From: Copromyces sp. CBS 386.78
Lineage: Eukaryota > Ascomycota > Sordariomycetes > Sordariales > Sordariaceae
DNA length: 64,000 nucleotides
Direction: 5' to 3'
Assembly: GCA_030685235.1 (NCBI GenBank)
Contig: MU839149.1
Coordinates: 124,001 to 188,000, forward strand
Shown here in pieces: positions 21,532 to 35,400 of this stretch. The notes under the pieces are model-generated. The model saw nothing but the letters and a program-made list of their open reading frames with translations, was not told where the DNA came from and made no database searches. Each line of letters begins with the position of its first letter. Position 1 is the first letter of the stretch. A program made the position numbers and the translations under genes.

Positions 21532-23123
21532 ATGCCACCAGCATCAGGCCGCCGGAGTAATAGAACCTTTTTGAAGCCCGCCGCTTTGTTCCTTATAAGT
21601 CTCGTGGTGCTCCTCTTCTTCTCCCCGATATCCTCTTACGCTTTCAACTTTACCTTGTTGAACCAGCACTACTTTGGCCATCAACATCCTCCTTCTCATC
21701 CTCCTCCGCTCTCGAGTACAGCAATAACAACTACCATCACAACCACAAAAACTGTTACGGAAACTACACCCGTTCTTACCACCACAACTGAAGAAGAACA
21801 AGCAACATCAACAACAACAACAATGGGAGGCGGTCCAGATTCTACCGGCTACCGCACCGTAGCCTACTTCGTCAACTGGGCCATCTACGGCCGCAAGCAC
21901 CGCCCTCAAGACCTGCCCGTCGAGAAGCTGACGCACATCCTTTACTCCTTCGCCAACGTGCGGCCCGATTCAGGCGAGGTTTATTTGACCGACCAGTGGG
22001 CGGACACGGACATCCACTGGGAAAACGACAGCTGGAACGACTCGGGCACGAACCTGTACGGGTGCCTGAAGCAGCTGAACCTGCTCAAGCGCCGCAACCG
22101 CAACCTGAAGGTGCTGCTGTCCATCGGCGGGTGGACGTATAGCAGCAATTTCAGGGAGCCGGCGAGTAGGGAGGAGGGCAGAAGGCGGTTTGTTGAGAGT
22201 GCTGTTGAGCTTGTACGTTTTTCTCTATATGATGTTGTTTATCTCCTTTAATCTCTTTACCGCATCATTTCTTGAATAATTTCTTCAACTAACACAACCA
22301 AAAACAGGTCAGAAACCTCGGCTTCGACGGTCTCGACATCGACTGGGAATACCCCCAAAACGCCCAAGAAGCCTCCGACTTCGTCTCCCTCCTCGCCGCT
22401 TGCCGCTCCGCCCTAGACGACTACGCCTCCACCGTGCCCGGCAACCCGCACTTCGAGATGAGCGTCGCCTGCCCCGCCGGCCCGCAAAACTACGAGAAGA
22501 TGGACTTGCCAGGAATGGACCAGTACCTAGACTTCTGGAACCTGATGGCCTACGACTACGCGGGCTCGTGGGACCAGGTATCCGGCCACATGGCGAACCT
22601 GTTCCACTCCAACAGCAACCCGGCTGCCACTCCATTTAGCACCCAGCGCGCTGTCGAGTATTACCTGTCGACGGGCGTGGCGCCTGACAAGCTCGTGCTC
22701 GGCATGCCGCTGTACGGGCGCGCGTTCCAAGGTACCGAGGAGTTGGGGCAGCCGTATAGTGGTGTTGGTGAGGGGACGTGGGAGAACGGCGTGCATGATT
22801 ACAAGAAGTTGCCCTTGGAGGGAGCCGAGGAGCGTGTTGATTACGAGGCTGGTGCTACATACTGTTATCATCCGGGCACCAAGACGCTGGTTAGCTACGA
22901 TACGCCTGGTATGGCGAGCATGAAGGCCGAGTATATCCGGGAAAGAGGCCTTGGTGGTGGCATGTGGTGGGAGAGCAGTGCTGATAAGGAGGGCCCTGAT
23001 AGCTTGATTGGTATCGTCGTCGAGGGCTTCGGCGGCCTACAGGCGTTGCGTTGGGACCAGAACTGCATCGAGTACCCGCACACCAAGTATGACAACTTGC
23101 GGGCTGGGTTTCCGGGAAATTAA
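21532..23123 (+). CDS. GH18 chitinase
   Basis: Exons 21532-22212 and 22308-23123 splice in phase 0 (intron 95 bp, branch site CAACTAAC) to 498 residues. A hydrophobic segment at about 15-35 is a signal peptide or signal anchor, followed by a Thr-rich linker to about residue 100. The GH18 barrel then shows LLSIGGW, the catalytic DGLDIDWE (DxxDxDxE, with the terminal Glu as proton donor), [16 protein letters not shown] and GGGMWWESS. These are the marks of a fungal class V, subgroup A chitinase that hydrolyses beta-1,4 GlcNAc chains. There is no chitin-binding module and no GPI signal. It is probably secreted or wall-associated, with a role in wall remodelling or chitin feeding. A MITE-like element starts 55 bp after the stop codon. 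Confidence 0.93.
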
Positions 23124-23177
23124 ATCGTTGTCGTGGATGTCGATGAGTCGGATAGTGAATGTCGTCGGGATACATAG

Positions 23178-23273
23178 TACTCGTCGGTTAGGTGGATTCG
23201 CTTCGCCAGCCAACCGCCTCTCATAGTCCCCTTGCTATGTAAGCGAGGCCCACATCAACCTAACCGACGAGTA
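23178..23273. mobile_element. MITE-like element, 96 bp, TA-flanked 16-bp inverted repeats
   Basis: A perfect inverted repeat, TACTCGTCGGTTAGGT at 23178-23193 and its complement at 23258-23273, encloses 64 bp. Read from outside, each arm begins with TA then CTCGTCGG, matching a TA target duplication as made by Tc1/mariner-type elements. There is no coding capacity. Neurospora is known to carry a miniature inverted-repeat element of about this size (Guest, 98 bp), but I could not compare sequences. A simple transcription-end hairpin for the chitinase gene is the main alternative. Confidence 0.6.
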
Positions 23274-24764
<1,491 letters not shown>

Positions 24765-25335
24765 ATGGTCAAGAAGAGAAAGAACAACGGCCGCAACAAG
24801 AAGGGCCGCGGCCACGTCAAGCCCATCCGCTGCTCCAACTGCTCGCGATGCACGCCCAAGGACAAGGCCATCAAGCGCTTCACCATCCGCAACATGGTTG
24901 AGTCCGCTGCCATCCGTACGTCGACGACGATGCCACTGGTTTGATCAAGAAACATTGCTGACCATGTCCCTCTCTCCACAGGTGATATCTCGGATGCCTC
25001 GGTGTTCGCTGAGTACACGGTTCCCAAGATGTACCTCAAGCTGCAGTACTGCGTCTCTTGCGCCATTCACGGCAAGATTGTCCGGTACGTTTGTCCGCCA
25101 GGCGGGGACAGCCACGTTCGCTTCCAAAGCGACGTGGGCGGCTGAGATGAACCTTGGTCGAACCTCTGCTCCCGCCAAAATTCTATACAAAGTATACCCC
25201 GTCCCAAACTGACATGATGATTCTAGTGTCCGTTCGCGCGTCGGCCGCCGCAACCGCGCTCCTCCCCCGCGTGTCCGCTACAACAAGGACGGCAAGAAGG
25301 TCACCCCCACCCAGGGTGCTAAGACCACCGCCTAA
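24765..25335 (+). CDS. Ribosomal protein eS26
   Basis: Exons 24765-24915, 24982-25084 and 25227-25335 (introns 66 and 142 bp) splice in phase to 120 residues, normal for the family. The start [10 protein letters not shown], the zinc-binding CSNC and CVSC pairs, the segment [12 protein letters not shown] and the basic tail [11 protein letters not shown] are all diagnostic of eS26. It sits at the mRNA exit channel of the 40S subunit. Its divergent partner is the ubiquitin-eS31 gene, and both encode small-subunit proteins. Confidence 0.97.
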
Positions 25336-28300
25336 ATCAGGCGACCTTAACGGCCTCCTTGCGACAAACCAGCTTCGAGGTTAACGGGCGTTTTCTGCAT
25401 TGGTTGGCATTTCGATTTTCTGGGGGGTATATGGATTGAACACAAGGCCGAAAGGCACATGATATCATGACATGGCGCTTTTTTGCATAGGAGCAAAGGA
25501 GCTGGCAACCACCGGATACACAGACGGAATCGGAAATGGCATGGGTTCCTTCGATCAACAAGAGGGGATACCAGGCCAATAGTCTACCAATAATGAGCAC
25601 CTGTTGATGATGAGCAACCTACTTGTCCCCCTGTGCCTCCGCTTGGTGTCTTCATTTGATGTAAGAGAGTCGCAATCTACTAATTTTAGGGCCCTCGTCG
25701 ACCGACATCCTTCGTCCAATCCGACGTTGCTCGCCCTTTCTGGCCAGTCCATCACTTCGACCTCGACCCTCGTTCGTCATCATGCCCATGTTCTGCCCCT
25801 CGCCCTTTCGACTAAGCAGCTTTGCAACTCGATCTCGCCCAAAAGTTTCACGACCCACTGACAGCAGTGGCATGCCGATATGGTTGATTCACGCCGGGCA
25901 GGGAACGATCAAGTGTTGACCGTGGAAGTGGGCGTGACAACCGACTTCGCGGTGCTCGGGTGCTGTCGTGCCATACTGCTTGGGGTTCAAATGGGAAGCT
26001 GGGGGAGGAGTGGCTGGAACCACTGGGCAGTTTATGTTGAAGCTCAAGGACGTTCGGTTACTGGGCATTTTCGTGCGGTCTCAGGTTTCTTGCTCTGTCA
26101 AGCCGATAGCTGTGGCTACTCGGATCTTGTTGCGAGCGTCGTGGCGATCAAGCCATGCATGTCACGACAGGACATCAACCTGGATGATGATGGGAGGCCA
26201 CCTCCATGGTGGTACCCAATAGAGGCGATAGGCTGGCTGAGTCTAATCCGAGTACATGTTATATTTAGTCATTGCTGTTATTGCAGCCTCATCCGGGAGA
26301 CTCGATATCGAAGCGGCTGGGAGCTGATTGGAGGAGAGAAAGGGAGTTTAAAGCCAACATGATGAGTATTACATGAGCTGGGTTATGAGCGATGAAGATG
26401 CGGCGTTGTTGTTTGGATTTCCCCTGCTCGGGGTTATCTACATACTATGTGAGCAGAACATGCAGCTGTTTTCCATTGGTGAAATCACGTCTCCCGAAGC
26501 GGTGTATTCAGATTTAAAGCACGCCACTGTGTTTCTTTCCCAGCCAACACCTCACCAGTCCCATCTTCGAACCACAGAGGGATGTCTGGCTCATGAAGAT
26601 GTCGGCTTTCTCGAGTCTCGACTGTTGCCGTAAAATCTGCTTGAGAATAACTAAGCCACCACTAAAGTCCAGAGCAATAGGGGTATACATTATCATAGTG
26701 TTGGCTGAAGTTGTTTACAAGATACTGTTCGGTGTGATTCGGGATTTATCGAGTTCACAAAGGTCTACTAGAATACGAGGAAATATGAGAAAAGGCGATG
26801 ACAAGGAAGATAAGAATTCAGGGTTCTATGTCCTTGGACGTCTGGCACAACGGAATCAATCTCATTGTTATTCCTCGCTATCTTAGGATCCGATATCTAT
26901 GAGGGAAGGTCTAGGATTGTGTTGCGTAAGTCACACGTCTTTCTACACTAAGTAATCTAGCTGTTTATATCTAAGTGTCGATGGTAATATCGACTTCAGG
27001 AACAACAGAACAGGGAAGAAGAAAAGGCTGAGCTTGTCCATGAGCTGCTTTCCATTCATGTCACCTCGAGGCCCGAGCCAGACTCTCACGAGGAGACATG
27101 GCAGAAACTGGAGAACATCGGATTTCAAGTCTATGATCAGTTCTCTACCACAGCCTGGTGCTTGATGCTTCTGAGAAAATCAACCCAACAGACTAAACAA
27201 TTATGTGATAATCCCCGATTCTGACAGAATCACACTGCTCTAAGCTTCTAAGTGCTTGGACTTCGTATTCCAGGAATAGGCGACTGACTTCGCAGACCAG
27301 GATTTCGGATCAAGCCATTTTGAGCTGTTGGTCTTGCAAGCATCTGAAGTCAATTATTGGACGTGACGCATCTGAAGAGGACTGTTTCGACTGATGGATA
27401 TATGTAACCTCCCCAATATGTGTAAACCTTATGTTGAGCCGTTCGACGGTGATTATTTGACCGATCCAGCCGCACAAACGCCTTTGGGGATCAGAGAGCG
27501 GAGAGTGGCTGTCCTGGCAGAAACGTGGCCGGAGTCGTCGCAAGCAACATCCAATGTTAGCTTGGTTTGAGGCTGTTGGGTAGCCATTCAGGTAGTACAG
27601 ATAGGTAGAACAAAACCAGGGCAGCCTCCTCAGGCTGAAGCCCAAGTATCAACGCAGGTAGGAAGAAGCTGGCAAGGAACAAGAACATCATGATGCAATG
27701 CACAGGACTCGAGAAGCTCGATGATGATCTCCAGCGAAGAAAGACACAGACGAGGCCTTGTGATTGGTTGTAAAGGAGAAAGCAAGTGGCCCTTGCCGCG
27801 GCCCGCGAGGTCTGGTCCCTTGCTTCCTTGCCTGCCGAGCTGCCCAGGGATCGAACCCTTGGCCGCTAAACCTAGCTGGGTGAGCTGGCTGGGCTGCCAC
27901 GAGGCGCGATGCGGGGCCAGCTATGGAACCCTCCGTCACTCCGGCACCTCAGGTAGGGCCCGTCACTTGTGGTCCAGTCCCGTCCATTGATTGATCCATA
28001 GCGGTAGGGGAGGAGCCAAACTGTCATGGACAACAACCCACCCAGTTTCCGGCCGCCGGATCGAAGGGGACCATCAAGCCTCAGGTTCTACTAACCGGGA
28101 GCACCTTCTCTGCTTCCTCTTTCTTCCACTTCTCCCTTGGACGCTTTCAGTTCTCTTGGTTCAACGGGTTGAGCCTGTGTTGCATTCCACTTCCCTCTTC
28201 TTCGGCCAACAATTGACTGCCCACCACCAAGCAGCTGCTATCACTCTACGGCCATCTCAGCAAGGGCGCACGTCAACACTCAACAACCACCTTCAACCAA

Positions 28301-28674
28301 CATAACCCTCCGTAAATCTCTACTCACAGTAATACCCAACCCGCCAATCTTCCAGTATCGACTTATCCATTGCTTCATTTTGGCAGGTTTCTTGCTTGCT
28401 TGATTGGATTCTTCCTCCATGCCATGCATCGCCGCCGCCGCCACTAGGTCTATCAACCCGCCTGGCTTGGATCTTGCATCATCCTTATCGTCCATCCACG
28501 GCCAACGTACCTTGCAGCTCACCGCAGAGACACCGCAGTCTTCGCGTACAAGCTGAAGAGAGCAACTGCAGCCGCAACCACCACATCATCTTTACTTCAA
28601 GAGAGCCTGGCTCCAATCCACACCCGGTGTCGAGGGCCTTACACTAGGTACCTTGGCTTACAACCCCAGCAAGC
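25336..28674. other. Gene-poor region of 3.3 kb
   Basis: Between eS26 and the next plus-strand gene. It holds several medium open frames (for example 25880-26362), none with a recognised domain, plus a possible small spliced gene annotated separately. Sequence at 26.6-27.3 kb is AT-richer than its surroundings, which could mean a decayed gene or element. The last 600 bp are pyrimidine-rich and probably belong to the promoter and leader of the gene at 28675. A B-box-like GGTTCGATCC on the minus strand near 27850 has no supporting tRNA fold. Confidence 0.4.
26899..27224 (+). CDS. Possible small spliced gene (hypothetical, 83 residues)
   Basis: A frame 27000-27224 begins directly at an acceptor (CGACTTCAG) and encodes a natural-looking stretch rich in Glu, Leu and Trp (EEEKAELVHELL, ETWQKLENIGFQVYDQF). 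A GTAAGT donor at 26926 would join it in phase to a 9-codon exon starting with ATG at 26899, across a 74-bp AT-rich intron containing CTAAG. It may be a real small protein, the 3' end of a larger decayed gene, or chance. Confidence 0.22.
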
Positions 28675-30192
28675 ATGGAAGCCCCGTCTTCCGTTTCGAC
28701 CCCCAAGCGCAAACGTCCGTTGCCTTTCGAACCAACGATCCCCAACCTCAACCAGACCAGGGCCTTGACAGGCTTGACAGGGGAGTTCACTTTCGAACTC
28801 CGTTCATCCACAGATGCCGAGGACGGCAGTAAAAGTCCGCGAACTACGGTAGCACACAGGCTACAACACCTCTTCTTAAATGGCGGCGGCACCTCTCCCG
28901 GTGGGGTCTTTGGTGGAGGCATTGCGCCCGCACGAACATCAACATTGACAGCGTCGCAACCGTCCGTGTCACAACCACAACAGCCATCGTCGCAAACCCA
29001 GCCCCAGTACTTTGGCTACCCATTTCCACGCCTGTCACGGTCGCAAGACATGCAGGAACTCGATGAGGACCGTGGGCGACCAGATGGGCCCCGGAAACGA
29101 GCCAGACTCCCCGATCGAGACATTGACATGACGGGGTTTGCCGAAACCCCAATGCGGCCTCCCGCTTCGACGAACAATGGCCGGACACCCTTTGAAGCTA
29201 CCGGAGCGACCTCGAGTTCTTCAATGCCGCCACCGTCAACTCCGATCACCCAACAGGTAGGCCCCATCATTACCCCGGATGGGCCGTTTCCGAAGCGGCG
29301 ACTGGCCGCCAAGGGCGTTCGGTTCAACGTGGACCCCACCGGAGAACAAGATTCCGAAATCAGAGACAACACGGGCACAACAAGCGATACGAGGAATACC
29401 CAAACGCCAAACAAGGCTGTCCAAATACCGTCTTCCTCTCCTCTCTCCCAAGTCACCAAAAGGGTCACCAACTTCAATTCCACACCAACCCAGAGACCTT
29501 TAGCGCCGAAGCCGGCCAATATCAGTATGGCTCCACCGACGTCATTGTCGTCAGAAGCGGCCGCAGCCCAGAAGCCTCGCAAATGGCAGAAATCACCGCC
29601 CCTCCAATCTCAACCGGCTGCATCCACCTCTACGTTTTCCCCCACCTCCCCCACCATAACCGATCCGCTCCGCGCCAGCCTCACCTGGCAAGATTCCGAA
29701 ATTACGGTCTACGACCCGGACGACAGCGATGACGACGGTACCGGTATCAACGGCATCGGCTTCAAGCCCACCCCGGAGATGGAACACGCGCGCAGAATGA
29801 AGCGCAAGAAGCAGCTGGCTGAATACCGGAAGCGCGAGCTGGGCGAGGCTCGCGCCAGGAGGAAAGAGAAAAGGGCGGGTGCTGACGGATTGGTGGGGAG
29901 CGGTACTGAAGGTGGCGGTGTCAAGGGGAAGGATGCCATGGCGACTGCTAAGGGCAAGCTGAAGGCCGAGAAGAGAAGGGTCAGATTCTTGGAAACGATA
30001 ACGAAAACGGTTGTTGAGATGCCGCCGCCACCGGTCACGATGATGGAGGGTGTGACGCAGACTGAAACGGCAGCTGCGGTGGAGGGTCTGGGAGGTACGG
30101 GAGGGGATGATGGCGGCGGTGGTGGTGATACAAGCATCTCTAGCATGGCTGGCGCTGGCGCTGGCTCTGATCCTGCTGCGGTTCAGGCTTGA
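28675..30192 (+). CDS. Basic, probably nuclear protein, function unknown
   Basis: A 505-residue intronless frame from an ATG in the context AGCATGG. The N-terminus has TPKRKRPLPFEPT, which resembles a nuclear localisation signal. Most of residues 20-330 are Ser/Thr/Pro/Gln-rich and likely disordered, with short conserved-looking pieces such as KKRLAAKGVRF-like and LTWQDSEITVYDPDDSDDD. Residues about 360-405 form a highly basic helical segment (MKRKKQLAEYRKREL), followed by a Gly-rich tail. The mix of acidic DDSDDD, GINGIGFKPTP and a basic helix suggests a conserved ascomycete family, but I cannot name it. Confidence 0.75.
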   Translation: MEAPSSVSTPKRKRPLPFEPTIPNLNQTRALTGLTGEFTFELRSSTDAEDGSKSPRTTVAHRLQHLFLNGGGTSPGGVFGGGIAPARTSTLTASQPSVSQPQQPSSQTQPQYFGYPFPRLSRSQDMQELDEDRGRPDGPRKRARLPDRDIDMTGFAETPMRPPASTNNGRTPFEATGATSSSSMPPPSTPITQQVGPIITPDGPFPKRRLAAKGVRFNVDPTGEQDSEIRDNTGTTSDTRNTQTPNKAVQIPSSSPLSQVTKRVTNFNSTPTQRPLAPKPANISMAPPTSLSSEAAAAQKPRKWQKSPPLQSQPAASTSTFSPTSPTITDPLRASLTWQDSEITVYDPDDSDDDGTGINGIGFKPTPEMEHARRMKRKKQLAEYRKRELGEARARRKEKRAGADGLVGSGTEGGGVKGKDAMATAKGKLKAEKRRVRFLETITKTVVEMPPPPVTMMEGVTQTETAAAVEGLGGTGGDDGGGGGDTSISSMAGAGAGSDPAAVQA

Positions 30193-30775
30193 CGGGTGAG
30201 TTTTTTTTCCTTGGCCATTTGGTTCTTCTGTGTGTCTGACAACTCATGGCTTACCTTGGTTCATTGGCAAGTTTTGGCGTTTGGGTGAGAGATTGGACCG
30301 GATATGATATGACGCCGGCAGTTGCAAATTGCTGGCGGATGGGATTATGGGATATTTCATTTGAGCATGGAGTTCGACGGGTTTCAATGTAGGATACCTC
30401 AAGAGAAGGACAGGTTCGCACATGGATCTCTCTACTCTAGTTTTTCGCAGAACTGTGGCGCCTCGAGGTTAGAGTACTTTAGAGGCGTCCATTTTCCTTG
30501 CTTAATATCATTGCTTAACATTACCTCGAACCGCGGCATCACCACATTGTCCCCGACTGCCCGGAGAATAAATGATTACATGCTGAAGTCACCGTCGTGA
30601 TGCGCCATGACCATGCTTCCATTGTAGGTAGGTGTCCAAACGCCGCAAAATTTCCCAGGTATATATAATATATATATATATATTATATACGTCCATGCAC
30701 ATCGTATCGTACAGACATCCTTCCTATCCTTCCTTAGAGTACACTTTTCTCCACACCACGCGAATGCCTTTCGCC
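30193..30775. other. Intergenic region between convergent genes
   Basis: The 3' flanks of the basic-protein gene and COX20. A TA-rich run at about 30660-30690 (ATATATAATATATATATATAT) is the only structure. No gene is supported. Confidence 0.4.
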
Positions 30776-31390
30776 TCACCAAAACTTATACCAACTCTTC
30801 TTCTGTGCTTCCCCCTCCCCCTTTCCCTTCCCAGGCACCACCTCCTGCGTAACCTCCCCCCCTTCCGCCTTCTCCCTCCGCTCCTTGGCCTCCTTCGCCC
30901 TACTCTCCGCCTGCTTCTTGGTATAAACCGCCACAACGCGCTGCATCTTCTCCTTCTCCTTCCGCCGCTGCCACTGGCAGTACTCGTACTGCGCCATGGC
31001 GCCCAGGATCCCGCACCCCACGCCCCAGTTGGCCGCCTTGGGGATCGGCAGGCCCATGATCCATCGCAGGACGCCGATGGATGCGCCCGAGCCGATGCCT
31101 GTCATGAACCCTTGGCGCGCGCAGGGGGTTTCGTGCACGGAGAGGAAGTCTTGGGGCTTTATGGAGGAGATGGCGTCGGAGATGGGGATGCGGTTTGTGT
31201 GTTGTTGTTGTTGTTGTTGGGGTTGGCCGGGGAGTGATGGTTCTTGGCTGCTGCTGCTGGTGGTAGTGGGCTGTGGTGGTTGGAGGTCTTGAGAGGGCGC
31301 CGTGGGAGGCGAGGAGGAAGAGGAAAAGCCACCGCTTAGCCAGGAGCGGGCGGCGTCGGGGGTTGTTGGTGTTGTTTGGTCGCGAGACAT
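30776..31390 (-). CDS. cox20: Cytochrome c oxidase assembly factor COX20
   Basis: A 204-residue intronless frame from ATG at 31390 (MSRDQTTPTTP). Residues 1-85 are Ser/Pro/Gln-rich with a run of seven Gln. Residues about 90-145 contain the COX20 signature: CARQGFMTGIGSG, then two hydrophobic helices with GVLRWIMG and ANWGVGCGILGAMAQYEYCQ. A charged helical tail ends WYKFW. In yeast and humans this inner-membrane protein stabilises newly made Cox2 for processing and copper loading. The family is usually about 120-205 residues, so this is at the long end because of the disordered N-terminus. The mitochondrial signal is not obvious, as expected for this internally targeted family. Confidence 0.85.
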   Translation of the reverse strand: MSRDQTTPTTPDAARSWLSGGFSSSSSPPTAPSQDLQPPQPTTTSSSSQEPSLPGQPQQQQQQHTNRIPISDAISSIKPQDFLSVHETPCARQGFMTGIGSGASIGVLRWIMGLPIPKAANWGVGCGILGAMAQYEYCQWQRRKEKEKMQRVVAVYTKKQAESRAKEAKERREKAEGGEVTQEVVPGKGKGEGEAQKKSWYKFW

Positions 31391-32409
31391 TGTTGCGGTT
31401 TTTGAGATTGGCAATTGGGTTTTTTGTCTTGTTTCCTTGTTTCGGAAAATGCGCAGAGAGGTAGGTGGATGGGTATGTGGTTGTGGTTAGGTATCGGCGC
31501 TGGTTGTTATGCGCTTGTAGGTAGGGTATTGTCCAATGGAGAGAAGCTCGTTGACGTTCTTCTCTCGTCTTCGCTCAGGCTGGGCGTGTCGCGGGGGGGG
31601 GGGATGTCTTTTTTTCCTTTTCGGTGGGGACCTTGCGGGATTACGGGGAAGATGAGATGCAGGTACACACTAGAGGTACCTTATGTAACGAGGAGAAGAT
31701 GGGCGAGCTAGAGATTCAGCTACCAAGTGCTATTAGAGCCTCCCTCTTGAAAGTTTCAACTCGAATCACAGTTGCTAGTCAGATATCGAGCCCTCAACTT
31801 CGGAGCCGGCTACGGGACGAGCTTGATGTCATATGACGGAGCTTTGACTCGGTGACACAACGGGCCCTGGACGGGTGCGCTTCATGGTTTCGTGCAAGTA
31901 GTGGGGCCGTGTCTGGACCTCTGCCGGCAGCCCACTTCCCCACCGTTCCGATCCCTGTTCAGCGCTTTGACACCCTGTGAGTGCCCTGAAACGATCAGCT
32001 TGACTGGCGGGGCACGCGTGTGTTTTAGCGCCTGTCGCGTCAAATTGGACGGTTGACTCGCGTCTGGCGCGTCTCCCATTAATGAGGTGGGTGGGTTGAG
32101 ACTTTCCAAACATTCCATGACAGTAACAACGGGTAACTCCCTAAGGTACCTCTTTACCTTTTCTCTTCCCTCGCAACTACAAAGGGACACTATATCGGCC
32201 ATAACTCGAATTTGGCTGGCCCTCCATGTTAACCTACTTGTGACAAGACATACCACTGTTTTTCGTCAATCCTTCATCCAATCCCAACTTTTTTTGCGAC
32301 GGAAAAAGTGTGTTGCGAATAGGACGAGGGAAGAAGGGCGGACGAAACCACAAAACGAACATATATCTCGAGGCCTACGCGAGAGCCAATCCGACGGGAT
32401 TCTTCCAAT
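31391..32409. promoter_or_regulatory. Divergent region between COX20 and POL2
   Basis: About 1 kb holding the promoters of both genes. It includes GTAGGTAGG and AGGTACCTTATG-type motifs (31450-31680 and near 32144) and a run of nine G near 31592. No gene is supported. Confidence 0.45.
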
Positions 32410-35400
32410 ATGCCCAACACATCTCTACGGCGACAGCCTCAAAAGGGCTACCGTCGTGGTGGCAAGAACGCCTACCATGGCGGATCCAAGACACGAACTT
32501 TCGCTGCCTCGGCCAGCGCGCGCGGCGAGGCTACCTCGATAGACGAAAAGTGGGAAAGGACAGCCCTCGCGAACCAGATCGACGAGAACATGGGCTTCGC
32601 CCGATATGATGCCGGAAAGAAACGCGAAGGCTGGCTGGTCAACGTACAAGCGACAGCAGTCGACGACCCCCGAATCCCAGGCGGCGGCGGCCGCTCGGCA
32701 CTCGACTGCTACTTCATCGAAGAGGACGGGTCGACATTCAAAGCCACGGTCGAATACGAGCCCTACTTCCTGGTTGCATGTCGAAAAGGTCACGAAGGCG
32801 AGGTGGAGGAATGGTGCAAGAGAGTGCCCGGTGGCGGCTGCGTCAAGTCCATCCGGAGGGTCGACAAGGAAGATCTCAAGATGCCCAACCACTTGCTGGG
32901 CTATCGCCGGACATTCTTGGAGCTGAGGTTTCATAACGTGCAGGACTTGATGTCGGCCAAGCGCGATGTCATGCCCATTGCGGAAAAGAACAAGAAGGGC
33001 ATGGATGCCATGGATACATATGCCGAAGTAGCATCGTGGGTAGTACCTCTTCTCGTGTACAGGCTGACCACCGCTGCTGACACATATAACCCCCCAAATA
33101 GAGCGAACGGCGGGTTTGATCTCTTTGATGACGATTCACGAAATGACGAGCGACGACATAATGCTGGTTTTGCAGAGGCGAGCGATTTCATTGTTGATAT
33201 CCGTGAATACGACGTCCCATACCATGTGAGAGTAATGATAGACCTGGGTCAGTTCTCCCTGCACAACTCCCAGCGTGTGCTCGACTGACCGTCCACAACA
33301 GACATACGGGTTGCTAGATGGTACCATGTCGAGGCCAAGAATGGAGTCACGACAATAAAAGTAAACGAGGAGCGTTTGGCCATGGCCGACCCCGTCGTAA
33401 TGGCGTACGATATCGAGACCACCAAGCTGCCACTCAAGTTTCCCGACGCCGCTATCGACCAGATTATGATGGTCTCCTACATGATCGATGGCCAGGGTTT
33501 CCTAATCACAAATAGAGAGATCATCTCCGAAGACATTGCTGATTTCGACTACACACCAAAACCCGAATACCAAGGTCCGTTTATGATCTTCAATGAACCG
33601 GACGAAAAGGCCCTTATCGAAAGATTCTTCCTGCACATCAAGGAGGCTCGCCCGACCGTCATCGCCACTTACAACGGTGACTTCTTCGATTGGCCTTTCG
33701 TGGAGGCTCGTGCTAGTATCAATGGAATCGACATGTACCACGAGATCGGCTGGAAGAAGGACAGCGAGGATCAGTACAAGTGCAGCTACAGCGTTCACAT
33801 GGACTGTTTCCACTGGGTAAACCGTGACAGTTACCTGCCCCAGGGTAGCAGAGGTCTCAAGGCCGTCACCGTTGCCAAGCTTGGATACGACCCCGACGAA
33901 CTCGACCCCGAGCTCATGACGCCGTATGCGAGCGAGAGGCCGCAGACACTGGCTGAATACTCCGTCTCCGATGCCGTTGCCACATACTATCTGTACATGA
34001 AATATGTGCACCCTTTCATCTTCTCTCTGTGCACCATCTTGCCTCTAGGCCCAGACGATACACTAAGAAAGGGAACCGGTACGTTATGCGAGATGTTGCT
34101 AATGGTACAGGCTTACCAAAAGGAGATCGTGTTACCCAACAAACATATCCAACCTAAAGAGTCCTTCTGGGAAGGACATCTACTGGACTCCGAAACATAC
34201 GTTGGCGGTCACGTCGAAAGTATCGAAGCTGGTGTCTTCCGCGCCGATATTCCCGTCAATTTTGCAGTTGATCCGACGGCAGTGGACGAGCTGATTCGGG
34301 ATCTTGATGCTGCCCTCACATTCAGTATTACGGTTGAAGAGAAGAAGGAGTTGAGCGACATCACCAACTACGACGAGGTCAAGGAGCAGATCACGGCCAA
34401 GTTGATGAACCTCAAGGAGACTCCCAACCGACTGGAACGGCCTCTCATTTACCATCTTGATGTCGCCTCCATGTACCCCAACATCATGACAACCAACCGA
34501 TTGCAACCCGATTCCATGATCTCCGAGTCAACTTGTGCAGCATGCGACTTCAACCGCCCAGGAAAGACTTGCGACAGAAGACTGCCGTGGGCCTGGAGAG
34601 GAGAGTACCTTCCAGCCAAGCGCGACGAATACAACATGATTCGCCACGCACTCGAGAACGAGAGATTTCCGGGGAAATACCCCAACAGCCCGATGCGGTC
34701 ATTCCAAGACCTCAGTGCAGACGAACAAGCCACCCTCATCCGAAAGAGACTGCAACTCTACTCACAAAAGGTGTACCACAAGATCCACGATTCTACCACC
34801 ATTGTCCGAGAAGCCATTATCTGCCAGCGCGAGAACCCCTTCTACATCAACACAGTCCGTGACTTCCGTGACCGTCGATACGACTACAAGGGCAAGGCCA
34901 AGGTGTGGAAGGGCAAGACGGATGCACTCAAGAGCGCGGGGGCATCCGCGTCCGAGGTGGACAATGCCAAGAAGATGATCATCTTGTTCGATTCCTTGCA
35001 GCTGGCTCACAAGGTCATTCTCAACTCTTTCTACGGATACGTCATGAGAAAGGGATCCAGATGGTACTCGATGGAAATGGCCGGTGTCACCTGTTTGACG
35101 GGCGCGACCATTATCCAATTGGCGAGACAGCTGATTGAACGATTGGGTCGTCCACTTGAGCTGGACACGGATGGTATCTGGTGCATGTTGCCGGCGACAT
35201 TCCCAGAGAATTTTGTGTTCAAGCTCAAGAATGGCAAGAAGATGACCATCTCCTACCCTTGTGTCATGTTGAACCATCTGGTCCATGACAAGTTTACCAA
35301 CCACCAGTATCAGGACTTGGTCGATCCGAAGACGTTCAAGTACGAAACGCACAGCGATAACTCCATCTTCTTCGAAGTCGATGGACCCTACAAGGCCATG

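Noticed and set aside
25880..26362. 160-codon open frame on the plus strand
   Set aside because: It has no domain, splice support or coding-like composition beyond chance, so it is left out as a gene.
27825..27905. tRNA-like B-box GGTTCGATCC on the minus strand
   Set aside because: Only three base pairs of a T stem form, with no D arm, no consistent anticodon arm and no T-run terminator.
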